From positions 1-64,000 of the forward strand of contig DASZNF010000085.1 in the NCBI GenBank assembly GCA_035551355.1: a stretch of DNA of 64,000 nt. The letters are read 5' to 3'. This DNA comes from DATATV01 sp035551355 (GTDB lineage: Bacteria; Actinomycetota; Actinomycetes; Mycobacteriales; Pseudonocardiaceae). Shown here piece by piece: positions 7,121-15,572 of the stretch; position 1 is the first letter of the stretch; every line of letters begins with the position of its first letter. A model generated the notes under the pieces. That model saw nothing but the letters and a program-made list of their open reading frames with translations, did not search any database and was not told the origin of the DNA. Both the position numbers and the translations under genes were made by a program.

Positions 7121-8715
7121 CCGTGCTGAAGTCCACTGTGGACACGAACGCGCCGGGCTACCGGGAGAACCGGGAGGCCATGCTGGCGCAGCTGGCCGAC
7201 CTGGAAACCGAGCACGCCAAGGCCCTGGGCGGCGGCGGGCCGAAGTACGTCGACCGGCACCACGGCCGGGGCAAACTCCTGGCCCGGGAACGGATCGAGC
7301 TGCTGCTGGACGAGGACAGCGCGTTCCTGGAGCTGTCCCCGCTGGCCGCCTGGGGCAGCGAGTTCCCGGTCGGGGCCAGTGTGGTGGTCGGCATCGGGGT
7401 CATCGAAGGCGTGGAATGCCTTGTGGTGGCCAATGATCCGACCGTGCGCGGCGGCGCCAGCAATCCGTGGACACTGCGCAAGAGCTTCCGGGCCAGCGAG
7501 ATCGCCGCGGCCAACCAGCTGCCGCTGGTGCAGTTGGTGGAATCCGGCGGGGCCGATCTGAACTCGCAGAGCGAGATCTTCATCCCGGGCGGCCGGATGT
7601 TCCGCGATCTGACCCGGTCGTCGGCCCGCCGGGTGCCGACCATCGCGTTGGTGTTCGGCAACTCCACGGCGGGCGGCGCCTACCTGCCGGGCCTGTCCGA
7701 TCACACGGTGATGGTGAAGGGCCGGGCCAAGGTGTTCCTGGCCGGGCCGCCGCTGGTGAAGATGGCCACCGGCGAGGAATCCGACGACGAGGAACTGGGC
7801 GGCGCCGAACTGCACGCCCGCGAATCCGGGCTGGCCGACTACCTGGCCGAGGACGAGGCCGACGCCATCCGCATCGGCCGCCGGATCGTGGCCAATCTCA
7901 ACTGGCGCAAGGAAGGCCCGGCTCCGGCGCCGGTCTACGCCGAGCCGCGGCACGACGCGGAGGACCTGCTCGGGCTGATTCCCACCGATCCGAAGGTGCC
8001 CTTCGACCCGCGGCAGGTGATCGCCCGGATCGTGGACGATTCGGTGTTCGACGAGTTCAAACCGTTGTACGGCAGCAGCCTGGTCACCGGCTGGGCGGCC
8101 GTTCACGGATATCCGGTGGGGATTCTGGCCAACGAGCGCGGAGTGCTGTTCAGCGAGGAGTCGCAGAAGGCCGCGCAGTTCATCCAGCTGGCCAACCAGC
8201 GCGACATTCCGTTGCTGTTCCTGCAGAACACCACCGGCTACATGGTCGGCCGGGACTACGAACGAGCCGGGATCATCAAGCACGGCGCAATGATGATCAA
8301 CGCGGTGTCCAACAGCACGGTGCCGCACCTGACCGTGGTGCTTGGCGCCTCCTACGGCGCGGGCAACTACGGGATGTGCGGCCGGGCCTACGATCCCCGG
8401 TTCCTGTTCACCTGGCCCAACGCGAAATCCGCGGTGATGGGGCCGGCCCAGTTGGCCGGGGTGCTGTCCATCGTGGCCCGGCAGGCGGCCACCGCGCGCG
8501 GGCAGGACTACGACGAGGCGTTCGACGCGCAGATGCGCAAGACGGTCGAGGAACAGGTGGAGGCGCAGTCCGCGGCCAAGTTCCTGTCCGGGCGGATCTA
8601 CGACGACGGCGTGATCGATCCCCGTGACACCCGGACGGTGCTGGGCATCTGCCTGTCCGTGGTGCACACCGCGCCGGTCGGCGGCGCGGACGGCTTCGGC
8701 GTGTTCCGGATGTGA
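7117..8715 (+). CDS. acyl-CoA carboxylase carboxyltransferase (beta) subunit
   Basis: 532 aa, the usual size for the beta subunit of methylcrotonyl-, geranyl- or propionyl-CoA carboxylase. It transfers CO2 from carboxybiotin to the acyl-CoA. The crotonase-like N half has the acyl-CoA oxyanion region (NSTAGGAYLPGLSD). The C half has the biotin-side oxyanion segment (LGASYGAGNYGMCGRAYDPRFLF) and the QNTTGYMVG loop. These features are closest to methylcrotonyl/geranyl-CoA carboxylases, as judged by eye. It is flanked by its biotin carboxylase subunit and two acyl-CoA dehydrogenases, so it should act on a beta-methyl enoyl-CoA. The exact substrate cannot be fixed from sequence alone. Confidence 0.88.
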   Translation: MTVLKSTVDTNAPGYRENREAMLAQLADLETEHAKALGGGGPKYVDRHHGRGKLLARERIELLLDEDSAFLELSPLAAWGSEFPVGASVVVGIGVIEGVECLVVANDPTVRGGASNPWTLRKSFRASEIAAANQLPLVQLVESGGADLNSQSEIFIPGGRMFRDLTRSSARRVPTIALVFGNSTAGGAYLPGLSDHTVMVKGRAKVFLAGPPLVKMATGEESDDEELGGAELHARESGLADYLAEDEADAIRIGRRIVANLNWRKEGPAPAPVYAEPRHDAEDLLGLIPTDPKVPFDPRQVIARIVDDSVFDEFKPLYGSSLVTGWAAVHGYPVGILANERGVLFSEESQKAAQFIQLANQRDIPLLFLQNTTGYMVGRDYERAGIIKHGAMMINAVSNSTVPHLTVVLGASYGAGNYGMCGRAYDPRFLFTWPNAKSAVMGPAQLAGVLSIVARQAATARGQDYDEAFDAQMRKTVEEQVEAQSAAKFLSGRIYDDGVIDPRDTRTVLGICLSVVHTAPVGGADGFGVFRM

Positions 8716-8723
8716 GGACCCAG

Positions 8724-10685
8724 ATGATTTCTCGTGTGTTGGTGGCCAACCGGGGCGAGATCGCCCGCCGGGTGATGCGCACCTGCCGCTCGCTGGGCAT
8801 CTCGCCGGTCGCGGTGTTCGCCGATCCGGACGCGCACGCCCCGTTCGTGGCCGAGGCCGACGCGGCCGTGCGACTGCCCGGCTCGGCCCCGGCGGAAACC
8901 TATCTGCGAGCGGATGAACTGGTGGCCGCGGCGGTGCGAGCCGGGGCGGACGCGGTGCACCCCGGCTACGGATTTCTGTCGGAGAACGCCGGGTTCGCCC
9001 GCGCGGTCACCGAAGCCGGGCTGACCTGGATCGGGCCGACGGCCGAGGCGATCGAGGCGATGGGCGCCAAGATCGAGGCCAAGAAGATGATGGCCGCGGC
9101 CGGGGTGCCGGTTCTGCCCGAGCTGTCGCCGGATTCCGTTGCCCCGGAACACTTTCCGCTGCTGGTCAAGGCCTCGGCCGGAGGCGGCGGGCGCGGTATG
9201 CGGGTGGTGCGTGGCGCTGGCGAACTGGCCGGTGAGATCGCCGCGGCCCGGCAGGAGGCGGAGTCCGCGTTCGGCGACGGCACCGTGTTCTGCGAGCCGC
9301 TGTTGCAGCGGGCCCGGCACGTCGAGGTGCAGATCCTGGCCGACACCCACGGCACGGTGTGGGCGCTGGGCGAGCGGGAGTGCTCCATCCAGCGCAGGCA
9401 CCAGAAGATCGTGGAGGAGACGCCGAGCCCGGCGGTGACCGCCGGGATCCGGGAGCGGATGTGCGCGGCGGCGGTGAACGCGGCCAGGGCCATCGGCTAC
9501 GTCGGTGCGGGCACGGTGGAGTTCATGCTGGCCGCGGACGGGAACTTCCACTTCCTGGAGGTGAACACCCGGCTGCAGGTGGAGCACCCGGTCACCGAGT
9601 GCGTGTTCGGGCTGGACCTGGTGGCCTGGCAGCTGGCCATCGCCGAGGGCGCGGCGCTGCCGGAAGCCCCGCCGGAGCCGCGCGGGCACGCCATCGAGGT
9701 GCGGCTCTACGCCGAGGACCCGGCCCACGACTGGCTCGGGCAGAGCGGTGAGCTGCTGCACTTCGCGGTGCCCGGGGTGGACGCGGAATTCGACCGGCCC
9801 GCCGGATTCGGTTTGCGGCTGGACTCCGGGGTGCGCGGCGGGGAGGAGATCAGCACCTTCTACGACCCGATGCTGGCCAAGGTGATCGCGTACGGGCCGG
9901 ACCGGCGTTCCGCGGCCCGAAGGCTGGCCGCCGCGCTGGCCGGGGCCCAGGTGCACGGGCTGGTCACCAACCGGGACCTGCTGGTGAACGTGTTGCGGGA
10001 CAAGGACTTCCTGGCCGGGGACACCGACACCGAGTTCCTCGCCCGGCACGCGCTGACCGATCCGCCGGAGGATGCGGTGGTGCGAGCTTCGGCGCTGGCC
10101 GCCGCGCTGGCCGAGGCCGCCCGCCGCCGGGCCGAAGCGGTGGTGCAGCGCGGGGTGCCCGGTGGCTGGCGCAACCTGCCCTCCCAACCGCGCCGGGTCA
10201 CCGTCGAGGTGCGCGGCGAGGAACTGGTCGTGGACTACCGGCTGGGCCGGGACGGGCTGGTCACGTCCACTGTGGATGATGCGGCGCTGGTGAGCGCGGC
10301 GCCGCGGGAGGTGGTGCTGGATCTCGGTGGCGTGCGGCGGATCTTCGCGATCCGCGGCTACGACACCGCGGCCGGGCGGCAGGTCGAGGTCGACTCCGCG
10401 CTGGGCGCGGTGTCGGTGCGGCTGGTGCCCCGGTTCGCCGATCCGGCCGACCGGGCCGAGCCGGGCGCGACCGTGGCCCAGATGCCCGGCTCGGTGGTGA
10501 CCATCGCGGTGGCCCAGGGGGATCGGGTGGCCGCCGGGGACGTGCTGCTGGTGCTGGAGTCGATGAAGATGCAGCACCGGGTGGTGGCCGCGACCGGCGG
10601 CGTGCTGACCGAGCTGCGGGTTTCGGTGGGGGAGCAGGTGGATGCGGGCACGGTGCTCGCCGTCATCGAAGGAGACGAATCATGA
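8724..10685 (+). CDS. acyl-CoA carboxylase alpha subunit (biotin carboxylase + BCCP)
   Basis: 653 aa in the order biotin carboxylase, linker and biotinyl domain. The N-terminal MISRVLVANRGEIARR, the ATP-grasp glycine loop (KASAGGGGRGMRVV) and ECSIQRRHQKIVEE are intact. Near the C-terminus the biotinylation motif ESMKM places the acceptor lysine at K615. I chose the ATG at 8724 because it starts at the family N-terminus and has a GAGGACC stretch before it; a GTG at 8712 overlapping the previous stop is the alternative. With the preceding beta subunit it forms the complete carboxylase. The stop overlaps the next dehydrogenase ATG by 4 nt. Confidence 0.9.
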   Translation: MISRVLVANRGEIARRVMRTCRSLGISPVAVFADPDAHAPFVAEADAAVRLPGSAPAETYLRADELVAAAVRAGADAVHPGYGFLSENAGFARAVTEAGLTWIGPTAEAIEAMGAKIEAKKMMAAAGVPVLPELSPDSVAPEHFPLLVKASAGGGGRGMRVVRGAGELAGEIAAARQEAESAFGDGTVFCEPLLQRARHVEVQILADTHGTVWALGERECSIQRRHQKIVEETPSPAVTAGIRERMCAAAVNAARAIGYVGAGTVEFMLAADGNFHFLEVNTRLQVEHPVTECVFGLDLVAWQLAIAEGAALPEAPPEPRGHAIEVRLYAEDPAHDWLGQSGELLHFAVPGVDAEFDRPAGFGLRLDSGVRGGEEISTFYDPMLAKVIAYGPDRRSAARRLAAALAGAQVHGLVTNRDLLVNVLRDKDFLAGDTDTEFLARHALTDPPEDAVVRASALAAALAEAARRRAEAVVQRGVPGGWRNLPSQPRRVTVEVRGEELVVDYRLGRDGLVTSTVDDAALVSAAPREVVLDLGGVRRIFAIRGYDTAAGRQVEVDSALGAVSVRLVPRFADPADRAEPGATVAQMPGSVVTIAVAQGDRVAAGDVLLVLESMKMQHRVVAATGGVLTELRVSVGEQVDAGTVLAVIEGDES

Positions 10686-11851
10686 GTGACCAGACCGCGT
10701 TCACCGAAACCGAGGAGCGCGTCGCGCTGCGCGCCGCCGTGCGCGAACTGGCCGCGCGGTACGGGCGGGAGTACTTCACCCGCAAGGCCCGGGCCGGGGA
10801 GAAGACCACCGAGCTGTGGGCCGAGGCGGGCAAACTCGGCTACCTCGGGGTCGCCGTGCCCGAGCTGTACGGCGGCGGGGGCGGCGGCATCGGCGATCTG
10901 GCCGCGGTGTGCGAGGAGTTCGCGGCCAGCGGCTGCCCGATGCTGATGATGGTGGTGTCCCCGGCCATCTGCGCCACCGTGATCGCCCGGTTCGGCACCG
11001 AGCAGCAGCGGGCCCACTGGCTGCCCGGATTCGCCGACGGCACAACGAAGATGGCCTTCGCCATCACCGAGCCGGAGGCCGGGTCCAACTCGCACAAGCT
11101 GGCCACCTCGGTGCGCCGGGACGGCGACGAGTGGGTGGTCTCCGGCGGAAAGTACTTCATCTCCGGGGTGGACGAGGCCGACGCGGTGCTGGTGGTCGCC
11201 CGGCACCGGGACGCCGAAGGCAATCTGGGCCTGCCCTCGCTGATGATCGTGCCCACCGACGCCCCCGGCTTCACCTTCCAGCCCATCGAGATGGACATCG
11301 TGTCGCCGGAACGGCAGTTCACGCTGTTCTTCGACGAGGTCCGGCTGCCGGCCGACGCGCTGGTCGGATCGACCGACGCCGGACTGGCCCAGGCGTTCGC
11401 CGGGCTCAACCCGGAGCGCATCATGGCCGCCTCGTTCTCCACCGGCATCGCCCGCTACGCGCTGGAGCGGGCCACCGAGTACGTGCGCACCCGGTCGGTG
11501 TGGGGCCAGCCGGTGGGCGCACACCAGGGCGTGGCCCATCCGCTGGCCCAGTGCGCCATCCAGCTCGAACTGGCCCGGCTGATGACCCAGAAGGCCGCGG
11601 CCAGCTACGACTCGGGCGACGACCGGGCCGCGGGCGAGGCGGCCAACATGGCCAAGTACGCCGCCGCCGAGGCCGCGGCCGACACGGTGGACGCCGCGGT
11701 GCAGTCGCACGGCGGCAACGGACTGGCCAGCGAGTACGGCCTGGGCACGCTGCTGGCCGCCTCCCGGGTCGGCCGGATCGCGCCGGTCAGCCGGGAGATG
11801 ATCCTCAACTACGTCGCCCAGCACACCCTGAAGTTGCCGAAATCCTACTGA
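10682..11851 (+). CDS. acyl-CoA dehydrogenase (second of the operon)
   Basis: 389 aa, full-length acyl-CoA dehydrogenase. FAD/substrate segment MAFAITEPEAGSNSHKLATS, a hydrophobic four-helix C-terminal domain and SHGGNGLASEYG are visible. E245 in LNPERIMAA sits where the isovaleryl-type catalytic glutamate is expected, matching E243 of the first dehydrogenase. It carries a GGGGGGIG run near residue 61. As the last gene of the coupled operon it probably supplies a second oxidation step on a different chain, for example after carboxylation and shortening. The substrate is an inference from context. Confidence 0.87.
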   Translation: MSDQTAFTETEERVALRAAVRELAARYGREYFTRKARAGEKTTELWAEAGKLGYLGVAVPELYGGGGGGIGDLAAVCEEFAASGCPMLMMVVSPAICATVIARFGTEQQRAHWLPGFADGTTKMAFAITEPEAGSNSHKLATSVRRDGDEWVVSGGKYFISGVDEADAVLVVARHRDAEGNLGLPSLMIVPTDAPGFTFQPIEMDIVSPERQFTLFFDEVRLPADALVGSTDAGLAQAFAGLNPERIMAASFSTGIARYALERATEYVRTRSVWGQPVGAHQGVAHPLAQCAIQLELARLMTQKAAASYDSGDDRAAGEAANMAKYAAAEAAADTVDAAVQSHGGNGLASEYGLGTLLAASRVGRIAPVSREMILNYVAQHTLKLPKSY

Positions 11852-11887
11852 CCAGCACATTCGCCGGACACCGTCGGTTAAAATCCG

Positions 11888-12388
11888 ATGGTGTCCGGTG
11901 AACGCGAGGAACTGAGCTGGGAGCTGTTCGGGCGGGCCAGCCGCGAGCTGGCCAAGTCAATCGCGGAGGACGGGTTCGAGCCCGATCTGCTGTTGTCCGT
12001 GGCCCGCGGCGGACTGTTCGTGGCCGGCGCGCTGGGCTACGCGCTGGACGTGAAGAACCTGCACGTGGTCAACGTGGAGTTCTACACCGGCGTGGACCAG
12101 CGGCTGGACCTGCCGGTCATGCTGCCCCCGGTACCCGACGCGGTGAGCCTGGCGGGCACCAAGGTGCTGGTGGCCGACGACGTCGCCGACACCGGCGAGA
12201 CGCTGAAACTGGTGCACGACTTCTGCGGCGACCACGTCGCCGAGGTGCGCTGCGCGGTGGTCTACCAGAAGTCCCGGTCGAAGATCGACTGCGAGTACGT
12301 GTGGCGGCACACCGACCGGTGGATCAATTTCCCGTGGTCCACCGAACCGCCGGTGGTGCGTCGGCACAATCAGGTGCTGGACGCCTGA
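11888..12388 (+). CDS. phosphoribosyltransferase family protein
   Basis: 166 aa with the type I PRTase fold. The PRPP-binding motif VLVADDVADTGET is at residues 93-105, and ARGGLFVAGALGYAL supplies the pyrophosphate loop. It resembles hypoxanthine/xanthine PRTases and actinobacterial proteins annotated only as phosphoribosyltransferase, so the base substrate is uncertain. A TAAAAT -10 at 11879-11884 would place the transcript start near the in-frame GTG at 11891. The mRNA may therefore be leaderless and start there, 3 nt after the ATG given. The neighbouring folD and its ZTP riboswitch suggest a link to purine and one-carbon metabolism. Confidence 0.85.
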   Translation: MVSGEREELSWELFGRASRELAKSIAEDGFEPDLLLSVARGGLFVAGALGYALDVKNLHVVNVEFYTGVDQRLDLPVMLPPVPDAVSLAGTKVLVADDVADTGETLKLVHDFCGDHVAEVRCAVVYQKSRSKIDCEYVWRHTDRWINFPWSTEPPVVRRHNQVLDA

Positions 12389-12502
12389 GCCCCATTCCCC
12401 AGCTGGGTTTGCCGAGGTCCACAGGACGGCCCGCGCCCGATCCTGGTGCCGGCCAGAACGCCGCAGCGCTGATCGGGCAGCCGGGCCGGTGCGTTAGGCT
12501 GG

Positions 12503-12580
12503 GAAACGCACGACTGGCGTTGGGTGGCAGACCACCGGGGAGTGCGAGCGGAGACGGCATCGTCCGCCTGGGTGCCCCTC
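12503..12580 (+). ncRNA. ZTP (pfl) riboswitch upstream of folD
   Basis: The conserved pfl features are present in order. P1 5' strand CGCAC (12507-12511) runs into GACTGGCG, followed by a TGG/CCA helix and the loop segment CCACCGGGGAGTGCG, whose GTGCG (12542-12546) closes P1. Then comes the GCGGA-loop-TCCGC hairpin with the invariant CCGCCTGGG (12564-12572). The class binds ZMP/ZTP and turns on one-carbon and purine genes when 10-formyl-THF is low. After the aptamer, CCCCTC (12575-12580) can pair with GAG-GGGG around the folD Shine-Dalgarno (12597-12602), which suggests translational control. Aptamer identity is strong; the platform is inferred. Confidence 0.88.
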
Positions 12581-12609
12581 ACAGAACTCGCGACGAGTGG
12601 GGAGAGCCG

Positions 12610-13446
12610 ATGCCCGCACGCATCATGGACGGCCGGGCGGTCGCCGAGAAACTGTTGCAGGACAACACCAATCGGGCCGCGGACTACACCGCGCGGACCG
12701 GCCGGAAGCCGATTCTGGCCACCGTGCTGGTCGGCGACGATCCGGCCTCGGCCACCTACGTGAAGATGAAGCGCAACCGCAGCCGCAGGGTCGGCATCGA
12801 CTCGCGCAGCGTGGAACTGCCCGCCGAGACCACCACCGCCGAGCTGGTCGCCACGATCACCGAGTTGTCCGACGACCCGGCCGTGCACGGCATCCTGCTG
12901 CAGCACCCGGTGCCCGCCCAGATCGACGAGCGGGCCGCGTTCGAGGCCATCGCGCCGGGCAAGGACGTGGACGGCGTGACCATGCACAGCTTCGCCGCCA
13001 TGGCCTTCGGCGAGCCCGGCTTCCACTCCTGCACTCCCGGCGGGATCATGCGGCTGCTGGACGCCTACGAGGTGCCGCTGTCCGGGCAGCACGCCGTGGT
13101 GGTGGGCCGCAGCCCGATCCTGGGCAAGCCGGTGGGCATGCTGCTGCTGGGCCGGGACGCCACGGTGACCTTCTGCCACTCCCGCACCGCCGACCTGGCC
13201 GAGCAGGTGGGCCAGGCCGACGTGGTGGTGGCCGCGGTGGGGCGGCCGGAGCTGATCCGCGGGGCGTGGATCAAGCCGGGCGCCACGGTGATCGACGCCG
13301 GGTACAACCCGGGCAACGTCGGCGACGTGGAGTACGCCGTGGCCGCCGAGCGGGCCGGGCTGATCACGCCGGTGCCCGGCGGGGTCGGGCCGATGACCAT
13401 CGCCGTGCTGCTGGCCCAGACGCTGGACGCGGCCGAAGCGAGCTGA
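12610..13446 (+). CDS. folD: bifunctional methylenetetrahydrofolate dehydrogenase/cyclohydrolase
   Basis: 278 aa. It interconverts 5,10-methylene-THF and 10-formyl-THF in the cytoplasm using NADP. Family motifs seen: YVKMKRNRSRRVGI with the catalytic lysine region, GILLQHPVPAQID, the DVDG substrate motif and the NADP-binding VVVGRSPILGKPVG, then PVPGGVGPMTIAVLL. The ATG at 12610 follows GGGGAGAG and lies at the end of the ZTP riboswitch, so expression should rise with ZMP/ZTP. Length and start match other FolD proteins. Confidence 0.95.
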   Translation: MPARIMDGRAVAEKLLQDNTNRAADYTARTGRKPILATVLVGDDPASATYVKMKRNRSRRVGIDSRSVELPAETTTAELVATITELSDDPAVHGILLQHPVPAQIDERAAFEAIAPGKDVDGVTMHSFAAMAFGEPGFHSCTPGGIMRLLDAYEVPLSGQHAVVVGRSPILGKPVGMLLLGRDATVTFCHSRTADLAEQVGQADVVVAAVGRPELIRGAWIKPGATVIDAGYNPGNVGDVEYAVAAERAGLITPVPGGVGPMTIAVLLAQTLDAAEAS

Positions 13447-13574
13447 CCGAAGGCCGAGCCGACGCGCGCTCAGGGGAGCGCGAAACTCGGTCGCGCGGGT
13501 TGGCTAGCCTTAACCGACACAGTGGCGCCCGCCGCACCCAGATCAGCACCACATCACCGAGGAGTGCAGTACCC

Positions 13575-15359
13575 GTGATTCGCACCCACGAGGCCGGAAT
13601 CCTCCGCGCCTCCCAGGCCGGCCAGACCGTCACCCTCACCGGGTGGGTGGCGCGGCGGCGCGATCACGGCGGGGTCATCTTCATCGACCTCCGGGACGCT
13701 TCCGGCACCGCCCAGGTGGTGTTCCGCGAGGGTGAGATGGCCGAGCGCGCGCACCGGCTGCGCGCCGAGTTCTGCCTCAAGGTGACCGGCGAGGTGGTCA
13801 AGCGGCCCGAGGGCAACGAGAACCCGGAGATCCCCACCGGCGAGATCGAGGTGACCGCCACCGAGCTGACCGTGCTCTCCGAGGCCGCGCCGCTGCCCTT
13901 CCAGCTGGACGAGGACCTCCAGGTCGGCGAGGAGACCCGGCTGCGCTACCGGTACCTGGACCTGCGCCGCCCGGCCCAGGCCGCGGCCATCCGGATGCGC
14001 AGCGAGGCCAACCGGGTCGCCCGGGACGTGCTCAACCGGCACCGGTTCGTCGAGATCGAGACGCCGACGATGACCCGGTCCACCCCGGAGGGCGCGCGCG
14101 ACTTCCTGATCCCGGCCCGGCTGCGTCCGGGCAACTGGTACGCGCTGCCGCAGTCCCCGCAGCTGTTCAAGCAGCTGCTCATGGTCGGCGGCATGGAGCG
14201 CTACTACCAGATCGCCCGCTGCTACCGGGACGAGGACTTCCGGGCCGACCGGCAGCCCGAGTTCACCCAGCTCGACATCGAGATGAGCTTCGTCGAGCAG
14301 GACGACGTGATCGCGCTGGGCGAGGAGATCATCGCCGCGCTGTGGAAGGAGCTGGGCGATCACGAGATCGCGCTGCCCATCCCGCGGATCACCTACGCCG
14401 ACGCGATGGCCCGGTACGGCACGGACAAGCCGGACCTGCGGTTCGGCCTGGAACTGACCGAGCTGACCGAGTACTTCGCCGACACCCCGTTCCGGGTGTT
14501 CCAGGCCCCCTACGTGGGCTGCGTGGTCATGCCCGGCGGGGCCGACCAGCCGCGCCGCACGCTGGACGCCTGGCAGGACTGGGCCCGCCAGCGCGGCAGC
14601 AGGGGTCTGGCCTACGTGCTCATCGGCGAGGACGGCACGCTCAGCGGCCCGGTGGCCAAGAACCTGTCCGAGGCCGAGCGGGAGGGCCTGGCCAAGGCGG
14701 CCGGCGCCGAGCCCGGCGACTGCGTGTTCTTCGGCGCGGGCGAGGCGTCCGACGCGCGGGCCCTGCTGGGCGCGGCCCGGGACGAGATCGCCAAGCGCCT
14801 GAACCTGATCGACGAGTCGGCCTGGTCGTTCGTGTGGGTGGTGGACGCGCCGCTGTTCGAGTCGGCGGCCAAGGCCACCGCCAGCGGCGACGTTGCGGTC
14901 GGCGCGGGCAAGTGGACCGCGGTGCACCACGCGTTCACCTCGCCGACCCCGGAGTGGATCGACACCTTCGAGTCCGACCCGGGCAACGCCCTGGCCTACG
15001 CCTACGACCTGGTGTGCAACGGCAACGAGATCGGCGGCGGGTCGATTCGTATCCATCGCGCCGACGTGCAGCAGCGGGTGTTCGAGGTGATGGGGCTGTC
15101 GGCCCAGGAGGCGAACGAGAAGTTCGGCTTCCTGCTGGAGGCGTTCAAGTACGGCGCCCCGCCGCACGGCGGCATCGCCTTCGGCTGGGACCGCGTGGTC
15201 ATGCTGCTGGCCGGGCTGGAGTCGATCCGCGAGGTGATCGCGTTCCCGAAGTCCGGCGGCGGTTACGACCCGTTGACCGGCGCCCCCGGCCCGATTACCC
15301 CCCAGCAGCGCAAAGAGGCCGGCATCGACGCCACGCCGGAACCGCCCGCGACATCCTGA
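13575..15359 (+). CDS. aspS: aspartyl-tRNA synthetase
   Basis: 594 aa, bacterial-type class II synthetase that charges tRNA(Asp), and possibly tRNA(Asn) in actinobacteria lacking AsnRS. Seen in order: an N-terminal OB fold (TLTGWVARRRDHGGVIFIDLRD), class II motif 2 (ARCYRDEDFRADRQPEFTQ), the bacterial GAD insertion domain in the middle and motif 3 (GIAFGWDRVVMLL). The GTG at 13575 is preceded by GAGGAG and gives the family N-terminus IRTHEAG. It lies 128 bp after folD; a TAGCCT -10-like sequence near 13503 may give it its own promoter. Confidence 0.95.
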   Translation: MIRTHEAGILRASQAGQTVTLTGWVARRRDHGGVIFIDLRDASGTAQVVFREGEMAERAHRLRAEFCLKVTGEVVKRPEGNENPEIPTGEIEVTATELTVLSEAAPLPFQLDEDLQVGEETRLRYRYLDLRRPAQAAAIRMRSEANRVARDVLNRHRFVEIETPTMTRSTPEGARDFLIPARLRPGNWYALPQSPQLFKQLLMVGGMERYYQIARCYRDEDFRADRQPEFTQLDIEMSFVEQDDVIALGEEIIAALWKELGDHEIALPIPRITYADAMARYGTDKPDLRFGLELTELTEYFADTPFRVFQAPYVGCVVMPGGADQPRRTLDAWQDWARQRGSRGLAYVLIGEDGTLSGPVAKNLSEAEREGLAKAAGAEPGDCVFFGAGEASDARALLGAARDEIAKRLNLIDESAWSFVWVVDAPLFESAAKATASGDVAVGAGKWTAVHHAFTSPTPEWIDTFESDPGNALAYAYDLVCNGNEIGGGSIRIHRADVQQRVFEVMGLSAQEANEKFGFLLEAFKYGAPPHGGIAFGWDRVVMLLAGLESIREVIAFPKSGGGYDPLTGAPGPITPQQRKEAGIDATPEPPATS

Positions 15360-15572
15360 TTTGCCGATCGGCCAGCGCCGGCGCCGCCCCGCTCGCGGCG
15401 TCGGTGCCCTGTCGCGCCATGACTGCGGAGTGTTAACAACTCCAAGCAATCTGTTACCAAGTCGTGCCCCTCCGGGACCCGGTTGGGGCGATACGTTCGT
15501 TTGCGCGGGCATTTGCCTTGTGCGGGAACGGAAATCGGCCGCAACGGCCGCACGCGAGTAGGCTCGGAGGAG

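Noticed and set aside
8598..10577. Long minus-strand frame opposite the biotin carboxylase gene
   Set aside because: The His/Gly/Arg-rich translation mirrors the sense gene, which has intact motifs throughout.
12597..13574. Plus-strand frame that reads through folD in another phase and joins aspS
   Set aside because: The aspS domain starts at the GTG at 13575 with GAGGAG before it. The upstream part is an Arg-rich shadow of folD.
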